From: Spirosoma sp. KUDC1026
GTDB lineage: Bacteria; Bacteroidota; Bacteroidia; Cytophagales; Spirosomataceae
Length of the DNA stretch: 64,000 nucleotides
Reading direction: 5' to 3'
NCBI RefSeq assembly: GCF_013375035.1
Contig: NZ_CP056032.1
Span: 4,214,001 to 4,278,000 of the forward strand
In this document: piece by piece, positions 17,356 through 26,467 of the stretch
Layout: each line of letters begins with the position of its first letter
Numbering within the stretch: position 1 is the first letter of the stretch
The notes under the pieces: model-generated
Database searches by the model: none
Seen by the model: only the letters and a program-made list of their open reading frames with translations
What the model was told of the DNA's origin: nothing
Translations under genes and position numbers: made by a program

Positions 17356-19704
17356 CTACATTGCTTTCGCTCGTTTAATCTCATACGTACCTGAAGTAAG
17401 CTTGAATGTTGTGTAGGTTACTTTCAGCCATTTCTTCTCCACGTCGAGCTGACTATCTTCTAAAGCCTTATTGTTCACGTGTATAGTTGAACCCTCGGGA
17501 AGCCGTACGATTGCAGTCGTTTCTTTAGGAACGGTTACAGTCAATGTAAAACCATTGGCGTCGTTTTTGAACGAAGAGCCCACTATTCCCTGTACAGTCG
17601 GAACGTTGAGCGTCCCGGAGGTGAGTGAGGCCGGATTCGGCTCGATCAAAAATGTTTTGTATCCTGCTTCCAGCGGTTTAATACCAAATAGATATTGAGC
17701 AATAACGATCTGAGCTCCTCCGCTCCAGGCATGGTTGGTTGTCCCACCACCAAATCCTTTTTCGCCAACACCCCAGCCTTCAAACAAGGTGGTGTAATCA
17801 GGCGTATTCACCATGTCGGCAAAACGTTTTTTCGTTCTTTCCAGCGCGTAGCCCCCATTTCCCATGACAAATAAGGCTTCCATTACGTATTTTTCCATGT
17901 AAGGGCTAGCATGGAACTGCGTCTTCAATAGCGATAGAATAGGGACATATTTTGCGGAGTCGGCTATTCCTGAAATAACCGCCAAAGCTTGTGCGCGGTC
18001 GTCGGATTGGCCATGATAGGCTGGATGACGGTAGGCATAGCCGTTCCAACATTTGTTGTACCCCGCTTTTACCTGCTCCATAACCTGACGATAAGCAACT
18101 GCATCGTCATTGTATCCAAGCAGATCTGCCATGTTTGCCGCTCCTTCCAGCGCCAAATAATGCCATCCGGCCATAATTAGTCTCAAATCCTTGTTATCGC
18201 CCCAATCCCCCCAAAGCCAGTCACCCTTGCGTAATACTGTGAGACCCGTCTCGTCGGTTTTCCACAACCCCAGGTATCGTTTCACTCCCGGATAACTCGT
18301 CTTGATCGTTTCACGATCGTTGGTATTCAGGTAGTAGTTCCAAAAGCCGTAACGCCCAATACTGGTCAGCATTTGATCCGGCAGCTCTGTATTGAAATTA
18401 CCGGGTATCGGGGAAAACAACTCTCCTCCTTGTCGCTGCCACGCCGTCAGTTCCAGGATTGCTTTCCGCATCAAATCATGAGTAGACGTAGAGTAGGTGT
18501 AAAAACTCTCCCCCATGAGCAGTACGACATCCCCCCACCACTGGGCTCGTTCTCGATCGGGACAATCAAAATAATTGTCTCGCATGTTGACGTATAACGT
18601 ACGCTGTGCTTTCTTCCAGTACTGATTGTAAAATTCATCACTGACGACAAAACTGCCGGCGGGTTCTGCATTATAGCCCGTCTCGCGGTACTTGACCGCC
18701 ATGACCTTCACGCCGGGAGGCACCGTGATCAGTAGTTTCTCTCCGTTCATCCAGCCGTACGACTCATATTCCTGGTGACCTTTTCGTGTGATATACTCAG
18801 CTCGAACATTGTTGGTCCCTCCCGCTTTGCTGTGATCGGTTAAAATCCCAACCAGATGCCCTCCTACGCTATCGCTTATCACGATAGTCGGTGTCATCTG
18901 CATGTTGTAAGGCAACCGGGCAATGATTGTATCCCTGGTGCTACCAGGATGATGCTCAGGTACCGCGTCCTTCAACCCAAAATCTTTCCACTGTGGGATG
19001 GGGCGTTTTACCAGGGCGTGCCAGGGAGCATCGCCAGGGCGACCAATCTCTTTCGCAGCGTTGAAGCCGGAAAGACCGTTCACTGGCGCTGTTTGCCAGC
19101 CAGCAATATCGTTACGGGCATCAAAACGAATGTTGGATTCGGGAAGACGAAAATTGGGTGATGGTTCATCGGTTGTGCCATAAGCGGGATGAACATGACA
19201 CAGCCAGTTCTTGTCAGTATACAAGAGCTGCCCCCCCGTTCCCATCGTAAACAGAAGCCCGGCGCGTCCGCTATTAACATGCGAGAAACCATCTTTTCCA
19301 AAATGCCAGAGTAATACGGCAATGCGGTTCTCTCCTTTTTTGAGGTAAGGTTCAAGATTCACCTGGTCATAGTAGGTATCCTTGGGGGTAGGTCCGCGTT
19401 TAAGGCCGCCTTCAAACACAACAAGATTACCGTTAATCCAGAGCCAGTATTTCGTATCTGCAGCAATGGTCGCCATCGCTTGCTTTGGTCTTCTTTTTAA
19501 GACGAAATCCCGCCGAAATGCGATCCAGGTGTTCGGTTTGTCAACGCCCACTTGAGCGGAAGAAATCCAAAAGCCTGGCAGCGCCTGTTGTTGAGCAAAA
19601 AGGGGCTTTGAGGACAAAAGTCCGACAATAAGAAGTAGCCATATGGCTGCCTGTCTGCCAGTTTTCTGTGGGATCGTATTCAGCTTTGTGTTTGTCGTTC
19701 TCAC
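17356..19704 (-). CDS. GH78 alpha-L-rhamnosidase, exported
   Basis: Enzymes of family GH78 cut terminal alpha-L-rhamnose from plant glycosides and pectin side chains. The protein of about 782 aa has a signal peptide (RQAAIWLLLIVGLLSSKPLFAQ) and an N-terminal beta-sandwich with WIAFRRDFVLKRRP and YWLWINGNLVVFEGG. The (alpha/alpha)6 catalytic barrel is marked by NYFDCPDRERAQWWGD, KGDWLWGDWGDN, TTLFEGWGVGEKGFGGG and TNHAWSGG, and a C-terminal beta domain follows. The GTG at 19704 is proposed as start because an open extension to 19833 would place the signal peptide too far inside. The gene is visibly poorer in GC than rho and is framed by direct repeats, which suggests acquisition. It faces away from the other rhamnoside genes. 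Confidence 0.87.
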   Translation of the reverse strand: MRTTNTKLNTIPQKTGRQAAIWLLLIVGLLSSKPLFAQQQALPGFWISSAQVGVDKPNTWIAFRRDFVLKRRPKQAMATIAADTKYWLWINGNLVVFEGGLKRGPTPKDTYYDQVNLEPYLKKGENRIAVLLWHFGKDGFSHVNSGRAGLLFTMGTGGQLLYTDKNWLCHVHPAYGTTDEPSPNFRLPESNIRFDARNDIAGWQTAPVNGLSGFNAAKEIGRPGDAPWHALVKRPIPQWKDFGLKDAVPEHHPGSTRDTIIARLPYNMQMTPTIVISDSVGGHLVGILTDHSKAGGTNNVRAEYITRKGHQEYESYGWMNGEKLLITVPPGVKVMAVKYRETGYNAEPAGSFVVSDEFYNQYWKKAQRTLYVNMRDNYFDCPDRERAQWWGDVVLLMGESFYTYSTSTHDLMRKAILELTAWQRQGGELFSPIPGNFNTELPDQMLTSIGRYGFWNYYLNTNDRETIKTSYPGVKRYLGLWKTDETGLTVLRKGDWLWGDWGDNKDLRLIMAGWHYLALEGAANMADLLGYNDDAVAYRQVMEQVKAGYNKCWNGYAYRHPAYHGQSDDRAQALAVISGIADSAKYVPILSLLKTQFHASPYMEKYVMEALFVMGNGGYALERTKKRFADMVNTPDYTTLFEGWGVGEKGFGGGTTNHAWSGGAQIVIAQYLFGIKPLEAGYKTFLIEPNPASLTSGTLNVPTVQGIVGSSFKNDANGFTLTVTVPKETTAIVRLPEGSTIHVNNKALEDSQLDVEKKWLKVTYTTFKLTSGTYEIKRAKAM

Positions 19705-19705
19705 T

Positions 19706-19860
19706 CTTGGCGTATGTTTCGGGTAGGATAAACGAGAGAATCGGTCGAATCTCGGTATCGTCAGATGATTACCATCAGGCCACAGCCTTCCAGGAGTTGA
19801 CCGATTCCCACCGGTCAGCCAGCGCTGTGGCAACTTATCGAAAAAACGTTAGACCCCAAA
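19706..19860. repeat. Right copy of the imperfect direct repeat, with an insertion
   Basis: CTTGGCGTATGTTT at 19706-19719 and the AGGATA stretch repeat the left copy. About 93 extra bases follow, bounded by a 9-bp inverted pair GAATCGGTC/GACCGATTC (19738-19746 and 19799-19807). The second block GCTGTGGCAACTTATCG (19824-19840) then continues with AAAAAACG and GACCCCAAA. The GH78 gene starts just to its left. 19861-20039 holds nothing I can recognise. Confidence 0.7.
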
Positions 19861-20039
19861 CCTCAAGCGTTGACATTCACGGCACCTAATCCTCGACGTA
19901 ATTCTGTGACTCAGTGAGACGAGTACACGAGATGCTAACCGGCTCAACGGGGTCAGGTCATTTGCTCTGGCAAACCGTTTAGACTCATACCCGCCAGTTA
20001 AGAATGAACAACAAGTACTGGACAGCTAAGTAATAGCCC

Positions 20040-20101
20040 AAAAAACTGATAGGAGGAATCTTAAGCTCCCTAACGAGAAGCTTTACGATTCCTCCTATCA
20101 G
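20040..20101 (-). terminator. Intrinsic terminator of the GNAT gene
   Basis: Read on the - strand, a perfect 15-bp stem (20046-20060 with 20087-20101; CTGATAGGAGGAATC arms) with a small inner AAGCT/AGCTT stem is followed at once by six T (20045-20040). Confidence 0.9.
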
Positions 20102-20149
20102 CACACATCTTGGTTAGAATGATAAAAAGTAGAGATTAAGCGCTATTCC

Positions 20150-20464
20150 CTACTCAACATCCTCGGTTTTACGTTTGTCCGCCACAATCCGGTTCCACTC
20201 GGGGTGCCGTTTCAGGTAGGTCGATACAAATGGACACAACGACACGATCTTCATGTTGTGCTGCTCGACATACTCAAATACGCCCTTCGTCAGTTGCGAT
20301 CCCACCCCTTTTCCTTCCTGGTCAGGATCGACTTCGGTATGCACCAGCGCCAGAGTTTTATCATCAATCCGCTGGTATTCTGAAATTGCCAGTTTTCCAT
20401 CAATTTCCAGTTCGAACCGGTTTTTGTCCGGGTTATTACGCACGGTTACGTTTTTCTCGTCCAT
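20150..20464 (-). CDS. Small GNAT-family N-acetyltransferase (YjdJ/NATD1-like)
   Basis: A 104-aa single-domain protein of the shortened GNAT type. The acetyl-CoA binding region reads HTEVDPDQEGKGVGSQLTKG (about 44-63), with the Q-x-x-G-x-G turn as QEGKGVGS. It is followed by VFEYVEQHNMKIVSLCPFV and YLKRHPEW, both typical of this subfamily. The acceptor substrate is unknown for most members, and nothing in the sequence suggests one here. It sits alone between the two halves of the rhamnoside locus, transcribed leftward with a strong terminator, so a functional link to sugar use is not implied. Confidence 0.88.
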   Translation of the reverse strand: MDEKNVTVRNNPDKNRFELEIDGKLAISEYQRIDDKTLALVHTEVDPDQEGKGVGSQLTKGVFEYVEQHNMKIVSLCPFVSTYLKRHPEWNRIVADKRKTEDVE

Positions 20465-20655
20465 AGATCATAGCGTCTTGTTGGTAGTAGCTACACACGA
20501 ACCCATCAAATTGTTCTTCGCTGTCGGTTTTCAGTCAGATACCCATCATCGGTCGTCGGTCCGCAACCTACCAAGCTGATAGAACAATCGTCTGGCCATC
20601 AGGTTACATGTAAAGTAAACTCTCTGAGTTTTCGCTATTTTAATCAACCTACGTT

Positions 20656-21849
20656 ATGAATCAATCATTCTTTTCGCGTCGGACCTTTATTCATCAGTTA
20701 GGTACAGCAGCCCTGGCAGCGCCCGCCCTTGCCTCGTTCGGCCTACAAAGCTGTAGCAGTAAATCCGGCGAATCGACGGCCGAGACGGCTACATCAACCA
20801 CAACTACCGCAGGTACCAGCCGCAAACTGGGAATCGCACTGGTCGGACTGGGCAAGTACAGCACCGAAGAGCTGGCTCCTGCCCTGGAGAAGACGACCAA
20901 TTGCCGTCTGGCAGGTATTGTGACGGGAACACCCTCAAAAGCCGAAGAGTGGAAAAAGAAGTACAATATTCCGGACAAGAATATCTACGATTACAAAACG
21001 TTCGATCAGATCGCCGACAACCCGGACATTGATATCATTTACGTCGTACTGCCGAATTCGATGCATGCTGAATACACCATTCGGGCCGCTAAAGCGGGGA
21101 AGCACGTCATCTGCGAGAAACCGATGGCGATGAATCCGGAAGAATGTCAGCAGATGATCGACGCCTGTAAGAAAGCGGGCAAGCAGCTATCAATTGGCTA
21201 CCGCCTTCACTTCGAACCGCACAATCGGGAAATGATGCGTTTGGGTCAGAAGCAGGTCTACGGCAAAGTTAACCACATCATCGCCGAGGATGCTCAAGTA
21301 CAGGACACCTCAAATCTATGGCGGATGGGCAAAGGTGTTGGGGGCGGTGGACCGTTACGTGATGTTGGTATCTACTGTCTGCAGGGCGCTATCTACACGA
21401 AGGGAGAGATTCCTATCGCCGTATCAGCCAAATTTCATCCGGTAACCAAGCCTGAGGTCTTTGACAAGATCGAAGAAGGCATGGATTTCAAACTGTATTT
21501 CGCCGACGGTACCGTAGCCGACTGCAAAACCAGTTTCAACGATAAATACAACAAACTACGGGCTGAAGCCGCTAAAGGCTGGTTTGAACTCGATCCCGCT
21601 TATGGGTATGGTGGCCTTTCGGGGAAAACCAGTGAGGGAAAGATGGACATCGAAAACGTACCGCAGCAGGCTCGTCAGATGGACGCGTTCGCCGATTGCG
21701 TCCTGAACGATAAGCCCACGACCGTACCGGGCGAATTGGGTATGCGTGATGTTCAACTGATCGAAGCAATTTTTAAGGCTGCCCAGACGGGGCAGAAAGT
21801 ACCGACAAAAGATGTGATTCAGTACATGGATAAATCAGCAGTTGCGTAG
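20656..21849 (+). CDS. Tat-exported Gfo/Idh/MocA family oxidoreductase
   Basis: A 397-aa NAD(P)-dependent sugar oxidoreductase of the glucose-fructose oxidoreductase group. The twin-arginine signal SRRTFIHQLGTAALAAPALA is followed by a lipobox-like LQSC and a Ser/Thr linker, so the enzyme should work outside the cytoplasm with a bound cofactor. The Rossmann domain begins LGIALVGLGKYSTEELAPAL (about 56), the catalytic Lys is in ICEKPMAMNPEE (about 155), and the C-terminal alpha/beta domain contains WRMGKGVGGGGPLRDVGIYC. It stands upstream of GH105 and GH106 with 140 bp between, so it may process a sugar released by them. The exact substrate cannot be read from the sequence. Confidence 0.88.
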   Translation: MNQSFFSRRTFIHQLGTAALAAPALASFGLQSCSSKSGESTAETATSTTTTAGTSRKLGIALVGLGKYSTEELAPALEKTTNCRLAGIVTGTPSKAEEWKKKYNIPDKNIYDYKTFDQIADNPDIDIIYVVLPNSMHAEYTIRAAKAGKHVICEKPMAMNPEECQQMIDACKKAGKQLSIGYRLHFEPHNREMMRLGQKQVYGKVNHIIAEDAQVQDTSNLWRMGKGVGGGGPLRDVGIYCLQGAIYTKGEIPIAVSAKFHPVTKPEVFDKIEEGMDFKLYFADGTVADCKTSFNDKYNKLRAEAAKGWFELDPAYGYGGLSGKTSEGKMDIENVPQQARQMDAFADCVLNDKPTTVPGELGMRDVQLIEAIFKAAQTGQKVPTKDVIQYMDKSAVA

Positions 21850-21898
21850 TCACGTACCGGGTAAACGGTGGAAACTACAGCAAACTTCTTTTGTCTCG

Positions 21899-21929
21899 AT
21901 CGGCTGGGCGTAGTGTCCGGCCGATTTTG
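21899..21929 (+). terminator. Weak hairpin after the oxidoreductase gene
   Basis: ATCGGC (21899-21904) can pair with GCCGAT (21920-21925), followed by TTTT. It is short and may be only a partial terminator before the GH105 gene. Confidence 0.35.
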
Positions 21930-21989
21930 CGTTCAGTAGAAATCAGGAAAATTGGCTTCTCTATCATTGATACGTTCCCTACCCAATCA

Positions 21990-23168
21990 ATGAGCCACCG
22001 CCCCGCCTTTTGGTACGTCTTGCTTCTCTGCCTGATTACGTCGACCACGGTATCAGCCGCTAAACCAGTTGCGCCGAAGCTTCCCAGCAAGAAGGCGATT
22101 CTGGCCACGATGACCCGAACGAATAATTACTTCATGCAGTTGTGGCCCGATCCGGGGAAAGAGATCGTCACCAACAAAGTCCGGCCCAGCCATATCTGGA
22201 CCCGAGCGGTGTATTACGAGGGGTTGATGGCGCTCTACGCGCTCGATCCGCAGAAACGCTATTACGATTACGCCGTCGACTGGGGCGAAAAACACCAGTG
22301 GGGACTACGTAACGGCCCAACCGATCGCAACGCCGATAACCAGTGCTGCGCCCAGACGTACATCGATCTGTTCGAACTCGATCCGGACGGCCCGCGCACC
22401 AAACCTGAACGCATCCAGGCAATTCAGACCGCCATTGACAGCATGGTAGCCAGCGAGCGCATCGACGACTGGAACTGGATCGACGCACTGCAGATGGCCA
22501 TGCCCGTCTTTGCCAAACTCGCAGTACTGCACCGCGACGAACCGGCGGTGGCTAATCGGTACTACGAGAAAATGTACCAGATCTATACCTATTCCAAAAC
22601 GGTTCATGGCGGTAGTGGACTCTACAATCCAGCCGAGGGCCTGTGGTGGCGCGATAAAGATTTTGTGCCGCCCTACAAAGAGCCAAACGGTGGCAACTGC
22701 TACTGGTCGCGGGGGAACGGCTGGGTCGTAGCCGCGCTCGTGCGCGTACTGGACATTATGCCCAAAGACTCTCCCCACCGCGACGAGTACGAAACGATGT
22801 ACATGTCCATGATGAAGGCACTCCCAAAACTCCAGCGCCCCGACGGTTTCTGGAATGTCAGCCTGATGGACCCCTCTAACTTCGGCGGCAAAGAAACGTC
22901 CGGTACGGCGTTGTTCACCTACGGGATGGCCTGGGGCATCAACCACGGTCTGCTCGATGCCAAAACGTATCAGCCGATCATCGCCAACGCCTGGAACGCC
23001 ATAGCTACAGAAGCCGTACATGCCAATGGATTTCTGGGCTACGTACAGGGTACCGGTAAAGAGCCCAAAGACGGGCAACCCGTTACGTACGTGAGCAAGC
23101 CCGATTTTGAAGATTATGGCTTAGGCTGCCTGCTGCTGGCCGGGTCTGAAGTGTACCGCCTGAAATGA
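21990..23168 (+). CDS. GH105 unsaturated rhamnogalacturonyl hydrolase
   Basis: GH105 enzymes (YteR/RhiN type) remove the unsaturated galacturonic acid left on oligosaccharides by rhamnogalacturonan lyases. The 392-aa protein has a signal peptide (RPAFWYVLLLCLITSTTVSA) and an (alpha/alpha)6 barrel. It shows IWTRAVYYEGLMALYALDP, DNQCCAQTYIDLFELD, DWNWIDALQMAMPVF (the Asp is the likely general acid), CYWSRGNGWVVAALVRVLD and ETSGTALFTYGMAWGIN, all family landmarks. The ATG at 21990 was chosen since it directly precedes the signal peptide. Its stop overlaps the start of the GH106 gene (ATGA), which indicates translational coupling. Confidence 0.9.
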   Translation: MSHRPAFWYVLLLCLITSTTVSAAKPVAPKLPSKKAILATMTRTNNYFMQLWPDPGKEIVTNKVRPSHIWTRAVYYEGLMALYALDPQKRYYDYAVDWGEKHQWGLRNGPTDRNADNQCCAQTYIDLFELDPDGPRTKPERIQAIQTAIDSMVASERIDDWNWIDALQMAMPVFAKLAVLHRDEPAVANRYYEKMYQIYTYSKTVHGGSGLYNPAEGLWWRDKDFVPPYKEPNGGNCYWSRGNGWVVAALVRVLDIMPKDSPHRDEYETMYMSMMKALPKLQRPDGFWNVSLMDPSNFGGKETSGTALFTYGMAWGINHGLLDAKTYQPIIANAWNAIATEAVHANGFLGYVQGTGKEPKDGQPVTYVSKPDFEDYGLGCLLLAGSEVYRLK

Positions 23169-26077
23169 AAAAATTGGCTCTCTCGCTGCTGGTCGCCAGC
23201 GCTGTAACAACCTCCGGCCTCACCCAGCCTGCCCCCACGACTTCGTCCCGCTGGCCAGCCATCACTCAGCAAACCAAACCCTGGACCCGCTGGTGGTGGA
23301 TGGGCAGCGCCGTCACCCCCGGCGACCTTACTACGCTGCTGACGCAGTACCAGCAAGCCGGGCTGGGTGGAGTCGAAATAACGCCCATCTATGGAGTTAA
23401 AGGCACCGAACAGCAGTTTATCAATTTTCTGTCGCCAACCTGGATGGACCGGCTGGACCATACCCTGACCGAAGCGAAGCGGCTGAACCTGGGGGTCGAT
23501 ATGGCGCAGGCGTCGGGATGGCCGTTTGGTGGCCCCTGGGTATCGCCGGCTGATGCCTGCAAATACGTTACGTTCAAAACGTACACCCTGAAGCCAGGCC
23601 AGCGCCTGAGCGAGTCCGTTACGTATGTGCAGCAACCAATGGTGCGGGCCGTGGATGAGGCAATCGCTATTGAGAAACTGGCTGACCCGGTGGCTAAAAA
23701 CCCGGATTTACAACGCCATGCCTTCGATCAGGTACGGTTTCAGAAGCCACTCCCGCTGCAAACGCTGATGGCGTACGGTAACGGACAGGCCCTTGACCTG
23801 ACCCGCTACGTCGACACCAACGGACAACTTACCTGGACGGCTCCCATCGGGGCAACCGAAAAGCCCTGGACGCTCTACGCGGTGTTCCAGGGCTGGCACG
23901 GTAAGCAGGTCGAGCGGGCGGGGCCAGGTGGCGAAGGCGATGTGATCGACCATTTTTCAAAAGCCGCTACGCAGCACTATCTCCAGCGATTCGACAAGGC
24001 GTTTACTGGACGTAACATTGGTTCACTCCGTGCGTTCTTCAACGATTCATACGAAGTCGACGATGCCCAGGGGGAAGCCAACTGGACGCCCGCACTCTTT
24101 ACCGAATTTGCCAAACGGCGGGGATATGACCTAAAACAACACCTGCCCGAATTGTTCGACACCAGCGATGAGCAACACCGGCGCGTGCTGAGTGATTACC
24201 GGGAGACCATTGCCGAGCTGATTCTGGAGAATTACACCCGGACCTGGCACGACTGGGCGAAAAACCGGGGCAAAATCATCCGGAACCAGGCTCACGGTTC
24301 ACCCGCCAACATTCTCGACCTCTACACCGAAACCGACATTCCAGAGATTGAAGGGACTGACCTGCTCCGGATCAAGTTTGCATCCTCGGCCGCCAACGTA
24401 ACGGGTAAACCGCTGATCTCGTCGGAGTCCGCCACCTGGGACAACGAGCATTTTCTCTCAACACTCAGCGACGTCAAAAAAGACCTGGATCTGTTTTTAC
24501 TGGGCGGGGTCAACCACATGTTCTACCATGGCACCAACTACTCCCCGCCCCAGGCCGAGTGGCCAGGCTGGCTGTTTTACGCGGCCGTTCACGTCAATCC
24601 CAACAACTCATTCTGGACCGATTTTAGTAAGCTGAATCAATACGTTGCCCGTTGTCAGTCGTTCCTGCAGCGGGGCAAGCCCGATAACGAGGTGCTGGTG
24701 TACCTGCCGACCTATGATGCCTACGCGCAACCCGTTAAGCAGGGAAAAGACCGCTCCGAACCCCGGCTGTTGCAGCATTTCGACGGCATCGAACATGGCT
24801 TTAAGGAGTTGCCCGTTGCTCATCAGGCCGAGACGCTGCTTCAGAAAGGGTACAGTTTTGATTTCATTTCCGACAAGCAACTGACCAGGCTCACTACAGC
24901 CAACGGGCGGTTAGTAAGCTCGGGGGGCGCTACGTACCGGACCATTCTACTGCCCAATGTGCAGTACATGCCGCTGGCCACGTTGCAACAGCTTGTGAAG
25001 CTGGCTCAACAGGGCGCAACAATAATCGTCGCGGGGAAGATGCCGACGAACGTACCGGGTCTGGGCAAATTGGCGGAGCGCCAACAGGCGTTTGACCAAT
25101 TGATTAAGCGTCTGGCGTTCAGCAAAACGGATAAGGAGGAACGAATCTCAGTCGGAAAAGGGGCCTTTCTGCGAGGCTCATCAATCGATTCCCTGCTGAC
25201 GCGGGCGGGTGTCAACCGGGAATCACTGGTTGACCGGCAGCTTCAGGTGATTCGGCGCCGTTTTAGTACGTCGGGTCGGCAGGGGCATTACTATTTTATT
25301 CTCAACTCGGGCGATAAACCCGTGGGCGACTGGGTTTCGTTGGCGACAAACGCGCAGTCAGCTACGCTATTCAACCCGATGACCGAGCAGACCGGTCGGG
25401 CAGCCATTCGCAAAACCAGCGCTGGCCTATCCGACGTGTATTTGCAACTGGCCCCCGGTGAATCTTGTATTCTGGAAACGACCGTTACGGGTCAGCATCC
25501 GGCCGAACCGGCCTTTGTCTACCAGCAGGCCGCTGGCAAACCGCAACCGCTGTCGGGCACCTGGACGGTCGATTTTGTGTCGGGCGGCCCAACCAAGCCA
25601 GCCTCGGTTACGACTAGTCAGCCCGGCTCCTGGACCGACCTGCCCAGCGACGGCGTCAAGGTGTTTTCCGGCGCGGCCAGTTACAGTCTGACATTTCCCC
25701 GGCCCGCCGGACATACCGGCGGCTGGCAGCTCGATCTGGGTAAGGTAGCGGAAAGCGCCCGTGTTCAGTTGAATGGGCAGGAACTGGCAACGCTCATTGG
25801 CCCAACGTATCAGTTGACCATTCCGGGCAGTTTACTTCAGCCGACAAATAAATTGACAATTACGGTCTCCAATGGTATGGCTAACCGCATTGCTGACCTG
25901 GACAAGCGGCACGTAAACTGGAAGAAATTTTACAACATCAATATGTCGGCCCGACTGAAGGAAAACCGGGGCAAGGACGGTCTGTTCACCGCCGAAAACT
26001 GGCAGCCACACCCTTCCGGATTGCTCGGCCCCGTTACGTTAACGCCTTTATCTTCCTTACCCCTCTCTGACCGTTAA
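23165..26077 (+). CDS. GH106-type alpha-L-rhamnosidase
   Basis: A 970-aa exported glycoside hydrolase of the GH106 type, the family that cuts alpha-L-rhamnose in rhamnogalacturonan side chains. The signal peptide runs MKKLALSLLVASAVTTSGLT. The catalytic (beta/alpha)8 region opens with TRWWWMGSAVTPGDLTTLL, then GGVEITPIYGVKG, GVDMAQASGWPFGGPWVS, AFFNDSYEVDDAQGEANWTP and INHMFYHG-type phrases (GVNHMFYHGTNYSPP). A C-terminal beta-sandwich (about 800-950) with WQLDLGKVAESARVQLNGQE and the MANRIADLDKRHVNWK ending looks like a carbohydrate-binding fold. It is translationally coupled to GH105 and followed after 12 bp by rhamnose mutarotase, which supports rhamnose as the released sugar. Confidence 0.88.
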   Translation: MKKLALSLLVASAVTTSGLTQPAPTTSSRWPAITQQTKPWTRWWWMGSAVTPGDLTTLLTQYQQAGLGGVEITPIYGVKGTEQQFINFLSPTWMDRLDHTLTEAKRLNLGVDMAQASGWPFGGPWVSPADACKYVTFKTYTLKPGQRLSESVTYVQQPMVRAVDEAIAIEKLADPVAKNPDLQRHAFDQVRFQKPLPLQTLMAYGNGQALDLTRYVDTNGQLTWTAPIGATEKPWTLYAVFQGWHGKQVERAGPGGEGDVIDHFSKAATQHYLQRFDKAFTGRNIGSLRAFFNDSYEVDDAQGEANWTPALFTEFAKRRGYDLKQHLPELFDTSDEQHRRVLSDYRETIAELILENYTRTWHDWAKNRGKIIRNQAHGSPANILDLYTETDIPEIEGTDLLRIKFASSAANVTGKPLISSESATWDNEHFLSTLSDVKKDLDLFLLGGVNHMFYHGTNYSPPQAEWPGWLFYAAVHVNPNNSFWTDFSKLNQYVARCQSFLQRGKPDNEVLVYLPTYDAYAQPVKQGKDRSEPRLLQHFDGIEHGFKELPVAHQAETLLQKGYSFDFISDKQLTRLTTANGRLVSSGGATYRTILLPNVQYMPLATLQQLVKLAQQGATIIVAGKMPTNVPGLGKLAERQQAFDQLIKRLAFSKTDKEERISVGKGAFLRGSSIDSLLTRAGVNRESLVDRQLQVIRRRFSTSGRQGHYYFILNSGDKPVGDWVSLATNAQSATLFNPMTEQTGRAAIRKTSAGLSDVYLQLAPGESCILETTVTGQHPAEPAFVYQQAAGKPQPLSGTWTVDFVSGGPTKPASVTTSQPGSWTDLPSDGVKVFSGAASYSLTFPRPAGHTGGWQLDLGKVAESARVQLNGQELATLIGPTYQLTIPGSLLQPTNKLTITVSNGMANRIADLDKRHVNWKKFYNINMSARLKENRGKDGLFTAENWQPHPSGLLGPVTLTPLSSLPLSDR

Positions 26078-26089
26078 CCCCTGTTTTCA

Positions 26090-26401
26090 ATGGAAGAAAT
26101 TGCATTCACGATGCGGCTCAAGCCCGGTGTCGAGGCCGAGTATAAACGGCGTCACGATGAAATCTGGCCTGAATTGTCGGCGGCTTTGCGAGAGGCCGGT
26201 ATTCTCGCTTATGCTATTTATCTGGACCCAGTCAGCCGGACCTTATTTGCCGTTCAGCAACGATCTAACGAGCACACTGTCGACCAGCTTCCAGCGCTGC
26301 CGATCATGCAGCGCTGGTGGGCCTACATGGCCGATCTGATGGACACCAACCCAGATAGTTCACCCGTTGTGCAGCCGTTAAGTTGTGTGTTTCGGCTGTG
26401 A
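26090..26401 (+). CDS. rhaM: L-rhamnose mutarotase
   Basis: RhaM interconverts the alpha and beta anomers of L-rhamnose so that the released sugar can enter catabolism. The 103-aa protein is colinear with the Escherichia coli enzyme: FTMRLKPGVEAEYKRRHDEI with the conserved Tyr18 and His22, then WPELSAALREAGI, YAIYLDP, MQRWWAYMADLMDTNPD, and a C-terminal SCVFRL. It is cytosolic (no signal peptide). It follows GH106 by 12 bp and ends the GH105-GH106-rhaM operon. No rhamnose isomerase, kinase or aldolase gene is in this window, so catabolism must be encoded elsewhere. Confidence 0.93.
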   Translation: MEEIAFTMRLKPGVEAEYKRRHDEIWPELSAALREAGILAYAIYLDPVSRTLFAVQQRSNEHTVDQLPALPIMQRWWAYMADLMDTNPDSSPVVQPLSCVFRL

Positions 26402-26456
26402 TCCTGTCAAAATAAACCTGTCTTATATGTTATTTCGTCATAATAGCCGATCGGCC

Positions 26457-26464
26457 TATCTTTG
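26457..26464 (+). promoter_or_regulatory. -7 box TATCTTTG three bases before dtd
   Basis: A perfect TAnnTTTG box ends three bases before the ATG at 26468. TTTC at 26433-26436 is a possible weak -33 element with the correct 20-bp spacing. Transcription would start at or within the first codons, so the mRNA would be leaderless. Confidence 0.5.
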
Positions 26465-26467
26465 GGC

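Noticed and set aside
22305..23078. 257-codon open frame antisense to GH105
   Set aside because: Shadow of the GH105 gene; no family features.
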